Shown here: piece after piece, positions 27,370 to 38,774 of the stretch
Layout of the letters: the number at the start of each line of letters is the position of its first letter
Numbering within the stretch: position 1 is the first letter of the stretch
Source: Auriscalpium vulgare
Taxonomy: Eukaryota > Basidiomycota > Agaricomycetes > Russulales > Auriscalpiaceae
NCBI GenBank assembly: GCA_019915015.1
Contig: JAHBBC010000036.1
Location: forward strand, 124,001-188,000
Reading direction: 5' to 3'
DNA: 64,000 nt
Notes under the pieces: model-generated
Database searches by the model: none
What the model was told of the DNA's origin: nothing
What the model saw: only the letters and a program-made list of their open reading frames with translations
Position numbers and translations under genes: made by a program

Positions 27370-28512
27370 TCAGGCAGAATAATACGGACATCTGAGCCTG
27401 GGTTTCTTGGGAGCTTTCCCAGACGTACTCACGTCCGAGCCGACGAAGGTATCCGTACCGTTCTCTTCGTCATCGCCTGTGTACTCAGTTAGCTGTGTTT
27501 CCCGTTTCCGGCGCGCACGACGCTGACGAGAGCGACGCTCTGATGCCCGCCGGATCCTGAAAGCAACCCAGTCAGCTCTCAGCTTTGAAGCTCCGTAGTA
27601 ACGTGCAGCACTGTTTGAGCATCGCAAGGTCCTCGAAGAAGAGCCGCCCGTCCACGCACTCCGGAACACCAGACTCGTCCACGGAGTAGTCCACCACGGG
27701 CACCAGATGGTGCTCCCAACCGTTTGCATCGTCGAGCGCGTCGTCGTGAAACACCAAGCCCGGCGACCCACCAAGCACGCCTCCATCAGAGACGATGCTG
27801 TACACAGAGGGCGACTCCGTAGACATGGACGCCACGCTTGACAGCGCAGACGAGGAGGACGAGGTGGACGAGGCAGCCGAGGCCAAGGACTGGTAGCTCG
27901 GATGCGCGGCTGCCTTGAAGTTGTGCTGCGCTACGGGGCCTGTACTGCGCCCCGCGTCCTCCTCGAGGCCCGCCCACGCGTGCGCAACGTCGTCCGGGTG
28001 CAGCCGCGGCGCGTCGCCGTGGAGCATGAGCGCGCGAGGGGCAAGGCGCAGGTACACGGCCGCGTCTACGTGGGCGTGGAACCCGGCGGCAGCCCATGGC
28101 AGAGAGGGCTCTGCCATCCCAGGCGCGCGTTCCGCGGGGATCCGGCACGGAACTGGGACCCCGTTGCAGAGGAGGAGGCATGTGTGGCCGTCGTATGTGA
28201 CTGTCGAGCAGCGCGCAGGGATGGCTGAATAGGGCGTCTGTGCGGTGGCGGTGAGCGCGGGCGTTGGGCAAGTCGGCGAGGGAGACTGCTGGTACACGTA
28301 CTGCGATGATGCATGCTGCATATCTGCGCTTCGGCAGGCTCGATGCGCAGGCGGTGGCGAGAGGGTCGTTGAGGGCCCGCAGAGTCGCGGGCGCATTTAT
28401 CGTGAAGGTGATGTAGGCGCCGAGGAGGGACGCGGATTTTGCCGAGTCGTCTGAAGGGAGGCGTGTGTGCCGGCGGTTCGTCAGTCGTTGCCAGAGTCCA
28501 GGAGTGGCCATT
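27370..28512 (-). CDS. Hypothetical basidiomycete protein, function unknown
   Basis: Minus-strand gene starting at ATG 28510-28512 (MATPGLWQRLTNRR). Downstream it reads YDGHTCLLLCNGVPVPC, AAAGFHAHVDAAVYLRLAPR, DAPRLHPDDVAHAWAG, a Ser-rich stretch (SSTSSSSSALSSVASMSTES), YSIVSDGGVLGG, GLVFHDDALDDANGWEHH, and GRLFFEDLAMLKQCC. An intron then leads to a highly basic segment (RRASERRSRQRRARRKRETQ) and an acidic end. I recall similar uncharacterised Agaricomycete proteins with the same order but no assigned role. The frame of the first exon does not connect to the rest without a one-base change near 28300-28345, another suspected indel. No transmembrane helix or catalytic motif is visible. Confidence 0.6.
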
Positions 28513-28891
28513 GCTTGGCCCGTAATCCTCCTGGACGGAACATGGCGGGACGCTGTTATATATCTTTGGGAGTTGATAGAAACAAGGTCGCGGAGTGAGC
28601 GCGCTGAAACAAAAGACGAAGAGCGAAGAACAAGGAACCTGTGCGAGGCGCAGTTTACGCGAAGGCTAGGATACTGCTTGCAACGTAAAGCAATAACAAT
28701 GTCAAGGGCGAGCACCTTGTCTTGAGCAGCTACAGAGCACAGATTCTTCCAGGCGAGGAGGCGTAATACCATAACCTTGCCGGTAGGCATACCAACGTAC
28801 TTCCTTGTATCCGTTCCCTTGCCGTTCCCAGTCACAAAACACCAGCAAATCTTCATGCAGGTCGTAAATACGACAATCGGGGAAAGTAGCC
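28513..28891. other. Intergenic
   Basis: Short interval holding the upstream region of the unknown gene and the 3' end of the P450 gene. No feature was identified. Confidence 0.5.
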
Positions 28892-30870
28892 TTAGACTTC
28901 TATTGGCTTGCAGAAAACGTGCAGATGCTCCCCTGGGAAGCTCGCCACGTAGTGTTCCTTGTACGTGATATCCACCGGCCTGTATTCATTTCATGAATCG
29001 CGGAAGGCCACAAGTGTGCGAGATCACGTACCTGCTCGTGTCCACGCGCATCTCGAAGCGGCGGAATAGGCTCGCAAGAGTGAGGTAAACTTCACAGTGT
29101 GCTAAACTGCGTGCATGATCAGCTTCGCACCACGTAAATTGTGTGCACAAAACGCACTTGATGCCGAGGCATGATCTCGGTCCGCGGGAAAATGCGACGG
29201 TGGACGCTTCAGGGGGCTTGGCGTTCTCTCCGAGCCAACGCTCAGGAATAAACGCGTGAGCGTCAGTAAATACAGCTTCGGCGTGCTGAACGAAGGTGAA
29301 GCTCTGGCCGACGACGGTCTGCCGCAGTCAGGCAGACATCCTTGTATAGGCAGGGAAGAGCGACTCACTCCACCAGGAACATGTACTCCGCTAATGATCG
29401 CTCCGCCGGGGGGTACGACGCGCGGGAGCGATGCGCCGCCCGGAAACATACGGAACCCTTCTCTGACGATGGCAGTCTGTATAATGTAAGGACCGGAACA
29501 CGCACAAAGACTGAGTGGGGCATACCAGGAAGGGAAGCTTCTCCAGGACTTCGTAGCGAGGCGGGGTGTTGATATCCGGCCAGACAGAGCGCAGCTCCAC
29601 GCGCAGCGATTCCTGGGCACCCGGGATATTAAGGACGTGGTGGACGGTTGTCGTCAGACTCATGCCCACGGGGCCGGCGCCGGCGTGCAGAAGGACCTGG
29701 GCTTCGTGGAAAAGGCTGAGCTTGGATGGCAACGGACGGCCCTTGTGCGCCGCGGGGCTAAGTAGCTGGTGGTAGATGGTGGGGTACAATGACTCCTCAA
29801 GCTGCGCCGGGTCCAGAAGGATTCCGTCGATTTGTTCCTTGAGCATCTGCAGTTCGGTGGTAAACAGATGCACAGACGGCGACGAAGCGGGAGCATACAT
29901 CTTGTAACTTGAACAGGGATCTCAGCGTAGGGGAGCCGAAGTATGATGCGAGCCTGCGCGGCATGTTGCGAACGAGCCAAACGATCAAAATGGAGTATTT
30001 GGAGAGGGTGATTACTGGTAGCATCTCGTCCAGGGCGAATACGAGGTCGGCTTGAAAATTTGGCGTGGAGGTGACATTGATCGAGCGCCCATAGCAGAAT
30101 TCCGTGATCGTGTCCATGGCGAGACACCGAAATCCGAGGGAGAGGTCGCTGGCCATCTCTGTCCACCGCTGTGAGCTCATTCCAAGCAAATTGAATATAT
30201 CTCACTTGTAGCGTGTTGGGCCTTCAGAGCGCTGCAAAAATTGTCGACCTGGTCGAGAGGCATATCAGACGTCAGAAGGCGAGACAAATGTAGCAAAGCG
30301 GCCGGGTACCTTAGTTTTAAGCAGCTCCTGCATCTTGATCGTGGATTGACGTGAAAACAGCGGACTCAAAACATCCTTTCTCTCCTTGGCAGCCTCGTAC
30401 TTCACCATGCACAGGGCTGCGGCGTCCATGTCAAACGCTCGGTAAAAGCGGAAATCCGTGTCCCATTTGTTCTGAGCATTGTAGATATCGCCGAATGCCT
30501 CGGGATTCGCGAAGTGAAGCTGGGGCCTTTCAGCGTTGAGTGGGCGGCGTTGCTTCCTGACATACCTCGTCCGGAGTAATTCGCACAATACCACCTGCTC
30601 CGTCCATGAGAAAGGGCTTTCCCAGAAACAGATAAACGCACCATATTTCTTGTGTAGCTGATAGCGTATGTCGGACAGCGAGATACCACGGTAAACCTCC
30701 ATGTATGCGAGCCAAAGCCGTGTGCGCGCCGCCCAGCGCGGGCCAGGAAAGTGGGCGAGTGGATGGAAGTACTGATTGTAGAGAACACGCCATGCGGTCC
30801 AGCCCAGCAGCGCCGCTAGAGCAAGCAGAATGAGACGAGGGGCCTCAACATGTCCTTCGTCAAGGACCAT
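28892..30870 (-). CDS. Cytochrome P450 monooxygenase
   Basis: ER-anchored heme-thiolate monooxygenase. ATG 30868-30870 opens MVLDEGHVEAPRL followed by a hydrophobic anchor (ILLALAALLGWTAW) and a Pro-rich hinge (HPLAHFPGPRWAA). Further markers: IVRITPDE, LHFANPEAFGDIYNA, KERKDVLSPLFSRQSTIKMQ, an I-helix region AGAGPVGMSLTTTVHHVL, helix-K ExxR as EGFR in TAIVREGFRMFPGG, RVVPPGGAIISGVHVPGG, and the heme loop FSRGPRSCLGIK with the Cys ligand on the minus strand near 29175. The end reads DITYKEHYVASFPGEHLHVF to the stop at 28892-28894. About nine introns. The family resembles fungal P450s that oxidise small lipophilic compounds; substrate unknown. The I-helix lacks the usual acid-Thr pair in canonical form. 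Confidence 0.9.
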
Positions 30871-31541
30871 GATGTTTGTTTTGTTCTGGGCAAAAAACGA
30901 GGTTCTGGGCGAACGACTGTGGAGTCTCCCTACGAATGGCAGGAGAGGGGGCAAGTCAAAGGCGGGGAAACGGTCGACCCATACTTAAGTATACCTCATT
31001 TATGGACGAAACGGAAATTTGCACGCCGCATGCTGGAGGGGAGAAGCGCCAAGCGCGACGGCGCGGTCGTCGCCTCAGTTTTGATGTAACTCATCCGGGA
31101 GCCGCAGTGATAGAGCAAGCAAACTTGGATGTCCTAGGCGCAAGTCGTTACTTGAAGAGAGGACAAAACGATGGCTACGACCGTCATGAGGGTCGCTCAG
31201 CAGCACGAGCAGATCAATGTCGTCCTGGTTAGACAGCAGCGACTGAGTTTAAGACAGCGAATGGGAATCTCCAATTGGTTACAGTCACTTACCAGCACGG
31301 GCAACCTAGTCCCCAACTTGATCGTCCAATATACTTATCGACATGTGCAAACCACTGCAGCAGCGTTACTTGGTCAAACAAGGTACCGTAGACGAATAGG
31401 ATCGAACGTTTTCGATATGGCTGGATAAATTGAAGGCTGGGCGCTAAACGCGTATGCTGTTGTTTGGCCAAACAACGCCTCTGTGTTTTTCGCGCGCCTC
31501 AAATCCTATCCTTCCCCTACCGCCTCCACCGCCAGCACACC
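30871..31541. other. Divergent promoter region of P450 and MAM33 genes
   Basis: About 670 bp between the divergent start codons at 30870 (-) and 31542 (+). The last ~65 bp before the MAM33 ATG recur, mutated, at 14940-15000 on the minus strand. No internal gene. Confidence 0.5.
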
Positions 31542-32665
31542 ATGTCTGCCCTCCGTGCCCTCCGTCAAATCGCTTCCTCCTCAAGCAAGGCCTTCACGGC
31601 GCGCTCGGCGCTGCTCAACGCTCGCACCCGCCTGCCGTTGGTTGCCGTACGCGTCACAGTGCCAGCGACGCGGTCGTTCTCCTCCTCTGTGCGGAGGTTT
31701 GGCGAGGGAACCAGTGAGCGTCATCTCAGCTACACCTATTGAACTGATGGCTGACGTGGCCGACAACAGCCGATGTCGCTGTCTCGCAGAAGCTGGCGGA
31801 GGAGCTGCAGTACGAAAAGGAGGCGGCGACAGACCCCGAGCCTGAGTTCCTCAAGGAATTCAAGACCTCTGGGATCTGGACGGTGCGCGCCCGTCTTATG
31901 TTTTGCCTATTATCTCGACCTGATCACTCGCCCTCGCTCAGATTGAGGACACCGAGGGCAATGACGAGGTGTCCATCCACCGGAAGTTTGGCAATGAAGA
32001 GTAAGCGCCATGTCGACCGCCAGGCGTGGGACACCCCCTCACATTACTACAGCATTCGCTTGATCTTCTCGATTGCCGACATCTCGTCGCCGGAGGAGGA
32101 GCTCCAGAATGAGGAAGGCGACGAGCAGGCGGCAGAGGAGGAGATTAATTCCTCATATCCTCTTCGGTGCTCATTCTCCATCACCAAGGTACGCCCAATT
32201 CGCTCTCTTCGCGCCCACCGCAGCTCACACCGCACCCCAGCCGTCCGTCCCGGGCGCACTCACCGTCGACGCCATGTGCCAAGAGGGCGCCTTCGTCGTC
32301 GACAACATCTCGTTCTATAGTGACGGCAAAATCGCGACGGAACTCACCGCGGAGGCGGATTGGAAGCGCCGCGGACTCTACATCGGACCACAGGTACGCA
32401 GCTCTAGCATCCCATATCACACCGTGTGCTGACAGGATGCCGCTTAGTTCGACACGCTTGACGTCGCTGTCCAGGATGAGTTCGAGCGGTTCCTGCAGGA
32501 GCGCGGCATCAACGAGAGCCTAGCGTTCTTCGTCCCCGAGTATGCTGAGTGGAAGGAGCAAAAGGTAATGTACTCACACTATCCACGCTCACGCAGCTAT
32601 GCTAATATCCTCCGCAGGAGTACGTCCGGTGGCTTCAAAACGTCAAGTCCTTTATCGACGCGTAA
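31542..32665 (+). CDS. MAM33: Mitochondrial matrix protein of the MAM33/p32 (gC1qR) family
   Basis: Acidic trimeric matrix protein involved in mitochondrial ribosome assembly and respiration in yeast and animals. Seven exons join cleanly: 31542-31713, 31770-31882, 31942-32000, 32053-32188, 32241-32393, 32448-32564 and 32618-32665, giving 265 aa. The first about 57 residues are Arg/Ser/Ala-rich without acids (ALRALRQIASSSSKAF..RSFSSSVRRFG), a typical matrix-targeting peptide. The mature part has the family pattern: EELQYEKE, DTEGNDEVSIHRKFGNEDI, a long acidic stretch (EEELQNEEGDEQAAEEE), FSITKPSVPGALTVDAM, GPQFDTLDVAVQDEFERFLQ and EYVRWLQNVKSFI. A broken copy of its 5' part lies at 14772-15000. 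Confidence 0.95.
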
Positions 32666-35201
32666 AATCTCGAGGAATTCACACTCCCTATAACGATATT
32701 CCTTACTACCTACGTCGTGACCCTTAGGCACCGTCATGTCTAATGCAGCCTCTTACACTCACACCTCATAAATGAACATTTTTATGCAGACAGCAACAGT
32801 GGCCTTGCCGTTGCGTCGAGTACTCAGCATCAGAAATGGTGCTGCTCCGTTGGGACTCAACTGCTGCTCCCTTGGGAATCAACTACGCTCAGGGTAGCAT
32901 CAGTTGCAGACTTTTATGATAGCTCGACTATCACTTGTCAAAGTTAGCTACTACATAACTCGCACACCGCTGCCCATGCAGGCCCGACAATTTGTCTCGC
33001 GTCTCCACCGCCGGCCAAGCTTGCACGCCTCCACTTCATCAATCGCCTTCGAAACAGACCCTCGCGCATACAGCAACAGTAACTCTCGCATCACCGCGCA
33101 TCCTGAAATCGCAATGCCATCCCGCCGGTTGTCAAAACTTGGCAACCGCGCCTCGCGGCTCCGCCACCGGCACCCCCTGCTGGCCCGACAGGACACGGGC
33201 GCGGCGCCTACGTCCGGCTCGCGGCTTCAACACAGTCCCTAATCTACTCTCGTCGGGCGGCGGGACAGCACGATCCTTGGTCGCCCCTTCCAACCTTGTG
33301 ACGGTGTCCGCCAACGCCTGACACGCGTCCAATGAGCTCACAACGTTATATGTCAGCGAAATGACTTACTGCGGGCACAGGCTCTCCTGCGCCCTCCTGC
33401 GCAGCCGACGCTTGCGGCATCTTCGCGCCGTCCTGCACACGCTCAGCGCCAGCGTCAGCTCCGCCTTCTTTGTGGCTGGGCGTCATCCCCATCGTCTCTG
33501 CGTCGCAGACCTTTGCAACGGTGGTACTGCGTATCAGAGAGGGCTGCTGGAAGACATACAGACGAACTTACCGATACTAGCCAAGCATCGACCATTTCGA
33601 CATCGACATGGGCGTTGATCACGCCGAACCGTGCATCAAGCTGGTGCAAGGCAGGTTGCCGCTGAGAATTCCGCCTGCCGAGATTGCACATCTACGCACC
33701 AAAGTATCCCCGTACACAAGCTCGGAGGCCGTCGCAGGAGGCGGAAACGGTACACCCGAGCCGGCGCCCGAGGTCAAACAAGTCGGGTCATCAACATCAA
33801 CGCTCAGCGTTGACATGTGGACGTCGTGCTGCACGCCATGCCCGCCCGCATCTTCGATCTCGGCGCCGTCATCTTGACCAGGAGACGCAAGTACTGAGAA
33901 GAAGCTTCCCGATGAGGGAGGAGCGGGAGGACAGTCGCCAGATGGTGAGGCGGACGAAGCTGGACAAATTTGTTTCAGCGTATAATCTGACGTCAAATAT
34001 GACCATCACCCACGTTTGACGATGCGCCGAGGCTTCGAATAAGCAATTTTGCCTTCGATGAGGCGGCGGCGGTATGACCGTCGACGCGCTGTGCAGAAAC
34101 CGGCGAAGTCAGCGACGTGCGGTGCGATGATCAAGGAAACACACATGACATACCTCGATGCTGAGCGACCTTCACGGTGGCTGGAGGACGGTCATAGTCG
34201 CCTCCGACGTTGGACGAGAAACAAGGGACACCGTTGCGGTCGGCAGTGGACATCGTGCTGGGTCAGGTATTGGCAAGTGTTCGGAAAATAGTAGGACTGT
34301 GTCGACATACTGCTGCGACACATCGCGTCTTTTAAAGACAACCGTCAGTGATCTCCAGTTTGAAATCACGGCGAGAGTGAGTGGGCATGATGCCTAGTAC
34401 GAGTGATTCGAGCATTGCGCCGGCAATTGTCGAGTGGCGGGCGACATTGACCGAATGAATACTAGGCGAAGGTTGCAATGAGTCTACCTAGCCGAAGGTT
34501 GCAATGAATTAGCAATGAATCACACTATCAATGACCATTGACGAATGGGACCTGCATTCATATTAGCACGACGCCGGACGCCGGACGAAGGGCGCACCTG
34601 GAGGCTGGAGGGCGCGCTCCATGATGTTATTGCACTCTAGTCGTCGTCCAAGACGTGTCGGACGGCGTTGACTAGACTAGACAGCTCAGAGCGAGTGGTA
34701 AGATCGTCGGCCCACTGGCAACGGCCGCGGAGGGCCGGCGATATCCGATACTGCACAACTTGAAGTTGCTTTCTTCTCCCGATCCGCCTCATACCCAATG
34801 CTAATTTGTTTATGCGTCGGCATCTTGCGACTGTACGATGGCAGCTGGCTGAGGGAATGGCACTGGACGCCCGCCCACCCGCACCAGCTAGAGCATAACA
34901 AGCTCATACTTCTGCATTCCCAGCGCGTCTCTAGGACTCAGAGCAAGCCGCCTCAGCATGGTGAACTCTTTGGCGAAACTGGCACACGGGCTCGTGGAAC
35001 GAATTCTGACCAAAGTGGCGACTTTTACAGATCCGACCTGATTTACATTCCCATAGTACCACATCAACAGTAGAGAGAAAATCTCATCAAGCCCAACAAA
35101 GTGGAGAAACTGGTGCCGGCCAGTGCTGCTCGAATTAGCGAAATAAGCATTCTCTGCCAGTGTTCAAATCGAAAGACTTTTGTATGTGATGCCCTCGTGC
35201 A
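32666..35201. other. 2.5-kb interval without a supported gene
   Basis: Overlapping frames on both strands around 33130-34000 (for example a minus frame with HVDVEMVDAWLVS and a Ser/Pro/Gly-rich segment) might be remnants of a gene, but no family is recognisable. A 17-bp direct repeat, CTAGSCGAAGGTTGCAATGA-like, occurs at about 34465 and 34488. GACGCCG repeats lie near 34570. Confidence 0.4.
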
Positions 35202-38107
35202 CTATCCAAGACCAGAGTCACGAACGTCGTCGCCAGGAGGCTTACGTCCCTGTTGCATTGCAGCTGACCTGCTCCCCGTGGCCGGCGCGAGCTGCAGCTG
35301 GCTTCCACCACCCTGCGGTGGAGCGGCTCCTACCGTCGTCGCGACCAGCTCGTCCGTTGCAAACGAGCTGATCGCAACAACCTGCCCGCCGCCTGCAGCT
35401 GCCAGCGCTGCTCGCTCGCCCTCCATCGTACCATGTCTACTCGTGACCAGCAATGTCTGAGGCGTCGAGACGAGCGTGCCATCGTCCAGCGTGGCAAATG
35501 CGCCACCTTGCGCAAGCGCGGCAACATACCGTTCTCCCTCCTGTGTCGCCTGTCTGCTAATTGCCGTCGGCCGGGTAGGCATCCATCCAGGCGGGTCGAG
35601 GTCCAGCGTGGGTGCCCTGACGAGAACGGCACGCGCAGCCTCCGCCACGGTCTGCATCTGCGGGTGGCGCTCGCTCTCGTGCGAGGCTTGGCGCATCGGG
35701 ACCCCCAGCCTCCCCACAGGGGTGGCGAGATCGACGTCCAAGCTGGCCTGCCTGCTGTTGAGCGGGTGGATCTGTCGAGTCAGATCCTGCGTTGCCTGTC
35801 GGCTTGTCGGCGGGGACCTGGCCGGGGCCAGCACTGTGTGCTCCTCCGATGGGGCAGGCGTGTTGACGACAACTGGGATGTGACTGCCTGCAGCTTGTAG
35901 GTAACGATCGACTTCATGTGGATCCAGGGAGGCCTGTCTGCCTGGCGATGCGGACCGGACGGTCGTGTATGTGGGCATATTACCCTCCGTTCTGCTGGGC
36001 GGGGCGATCGACATGCTCCTAGGAAGACTGAGCACAGACGCACTTCCCATAGATTCCCCATCGGAGTACGGATAAGCGAGCGAGTCCTTCATCGAGGGTG
36101 GAGGGAGGTCGCGTTGTAGGGGAGTCAACAGCTCTCCGAGGCGTGCGAACCGTGGGACGTAGCGCTCGTCCATGCCTTCGTGAGGCGGCAGCAAGTGCGC
36201 GCGGGCATCGACGTCCCTGCACACCAACGAGAACGCGTTGCGCACCTCTCCGGGCGCGCATCTCGCCACCTGAAGGCCGTTACACAATATAACAAGCGTG
36301 GATAGTACGACGTCGAGGCTGTCGTTCGAGAGCTGCTCCTTCGCAAGTATCGGGAGGAGCGCCCATACGATGTTCGTGAGGTTGACGAGGTATGCACTGT
36401 CGTCGGTGACGTAGTTAAAGACAGCCGCAGGTGATTCGTCAATGAGGGTTGCCAGAACCTGGCTGTCCGCGACGTTGTATGGAAGCCTTCCGGACTTGAT
36501 GTCGCTGACGAGTCGTCGAGCGATGAGGGCTCCCATGCAGCGTCCCACCACGACGATGCGAGCGTCTGGGTCGGCACGGAGAAGCCTCGTCAGATGCGCC
36601 TCTCCAAATCGCTGGCGCAAGTGATAAGGAACGGGTCCCTTGTTGGAGTTGTCGAACGCTTCGATGATATGCCAGACGCCGGTGATGGTGATGAGGAGTC
36701 GTCGCCGGCGCACATCATCTGCGAGCATACCAGAGATGCATGTGTCCAGAAGGTGATACATGCGTGCGGTGAGGCGCGGCATATAGTCGTAACCAACATC
36801 CGGAGGCGGGGTGACGAGATCCATCAGGACCTCCTTCGCGCTTGTGACCGACCGCGAGTGGGCGAAGCCCGGGATGCCATCTACGAAGCCTTCCCATTCG
36901 AAATCCTCGTCCAGGATGTCCAAGGTCCATTCGAGCGCGTGCACGTCGATGTGCCACAGCTTCTGTGCGGCGCTGCGCTCCACGCTGAGCCGCATGCCCA
37001 CAGAGAAGCGGTTGTGCAAGTTCTCGATAACGGGCGCCATGGATTCCCACCAACGCCATGGCCCATGCGATTTGTCGTTCCAAGAGGCGCGCATGCGAGC
37101 CAGGAGTGGGCCGAATACGCCTAGGAGCCCCTGGATGAACCAAAGGAAGACGGCCAGCACCGCGTAAACTGCAGGCCACAGCAGTGTAGACAGCGGCGTG
37201 CGGTAAGGGCTGTTCATGAATGCGATGGGCCACACAGTCAGCGCAGCGTAAGCCGCCGCGGACATCGTCATAAACGCGAGGATCACGTATGCGATGGTGT
37301 TGTTGATGGGAAACATGAAGTCGACGAGGCCCACAAAGAACAGGAACACGGATGTGTGAAGCAGCGCCGGGATGAACTCTACTGCGCCCGCCATGCCAAA
37401 GCGGTCAATGCCTTGGTACAGATACGCGCGAATGCGGGCACGCTTGTGCGGTGCGCCGCGGCGCTGCGAGACCTGTAAATAGTGCCGTGCCCATTGCTGC
37501 ATGAGTGTCGCCGCGAGGGCGCACGTCAAACTCATGATGAGACTGAGGAACCAGAGGGCGTTGACGCGGATGGCGGAGGAGGACGGGGTGAATGCGGGGA
37601 TGGGATCCGGGGGTGGGAGACTCGTGCCGTTCGAGAGCGCGGCAATTTGCATCGTGAGCTGCGTGAGGAGCGCGACGGTTGTGTCGCCCGAGTCGGCTGA
37701 TAGTTGCTTGTAGCTTTCGATGATGAACGCGGCGACTGTCGCGGAGAACAGACCGGTCTTTGGGACGAGTCAGAAGAGGCCGGTCGGCTGAGGTAAGTAA
37801 ATGGACGTACGAATACGATTATGCCATCTGTATCGCCCTTCCAGCTCTCCGAAATCGATTTGTCGTACTCCTCGGACTGATTGAGGTACATCGTCCACAG
37901 TTTGCCAGATGGATCGCCATAGTTCCCCTCTGACAGAGATAGCCAATATAAATCGCGCTGCACAGATATTTGGCTGGTTTCGCACCTTTGCTCCCATTCT
38001 CTGCACAGATAGTACCTCAGAGTCAGGCCAGCACAATAGTGGGAGCAGTAGAGATACGCACCACGAGTAGCGTTCCTGGTGGCGCCTTGCTCTGGGTCGT
38101 GGTCCAT
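35202..38107 (-). CDS. DUF6535-domain membrane protein with RQAS/RQAT repeat tail, GC-rich copy
   Basis: Paralogue of the gene at 11464-14112. It starts at ATG 38105-38107 (MDHDPEQGATRN), with small 5' exons spliced before GNYGDPSGKLWTMYLNQSEE, ESWKGDTDGIIVF and the TGLFSATVAAFI equivalent. The membrane part reads ALWFLSLIMSLTCALAATLM, QQWARHYLQVSQRRGAPHKR, VFLFFVGLVDFMFPI and VILAFMTMSAAAYAALTVW. A long soluble region follows. The last ~250 residues are disordered and contain repeated basic-Ser/Thr motifs: GRQASLD, SRQATQD, SRQASLD, MRQASHE, SRQATQE and SRHGTME. The paralogue at 11464 lacks this tail. Function is unknown; the motifs resemble basophilic-kinase sites. Confidence 0.88.
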
Positions 38108-38774
38108 GGTGTCCTGCGCAGTTGGGTCGCGAACACAGGCCCCAGCCCAGCCCAGCTCGGGGTTTTATAATGGAACAACTACACGCCCGTCTAGCCTGCA
38201 GGCTGCCTGCAGGATGATGGCTGTATATCCTTGACGTCGGAAACGCGTCTCCGGGGCTTGATTCTGTCATGATACAGCCATCGATGAATGATGACCGTAG
38301 ATCACGACCTTCCCTGCCTTGACATCATGTGAGTGGGCGTAAAGGTAGGATGCCAAAAAAAGACAGACTGGGTCAGAGCAAGATGTATCCTACATTGGGT
38401 TAAAGTGTTGGTACATGAGGTGACCAGGAGGTGTGCCAACGGACGTTCCGTCTCAGCCAGCACGCAGCGTCACCTTGGCCGCTGGCATACGGCAGCCGGA
38501 GCACAGAATCTGGAACATAGCCACAGATAGCAGCCTCAAAGGCATCGCCTGCGGGCGAGGTGCAGACTTGTAGCGCGGCGGCATCATTGCATGAGCAGAG
38601 CCATCCAGCGCCACAGCCTCGGCGCCAGTGCCACAGTCGTAACTAAGCGCCGACCGAAAAAGCGCAAACGACCGCGTGGCCGAAAACTGGTTGTGACTCT
38701 AGCTCCGCTCACCGTCCAACCCCTAAACACCCTTTCTTTCTCTTTCTCTACCCTACCACCGCCGAGACGCTGTA
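38108..38774. other. Divergent promoter region
   Basis: Region between the divergent starts of the DUF6535 gene (38107, minus) and the RNA-binding protein gene (38775, plus). A TTTATAATGG-like A/T element near 38166 could serve the minus gene. A CT-rich tract (TTTCTTTCTCTTTCTCTACC, near 38735) just before ATG 38775 is a typical pyrimidine-rich core promoter of a highly expressed fungal gene. Confidence 0.5.

Noticed and set aside
33130..34000. Minus-strand Ser/Pro-rich frames as a gene
   Set aside because: Frames can be chained only by arbitrary splicing and no domain is recognisable; left as an unresolved interval.
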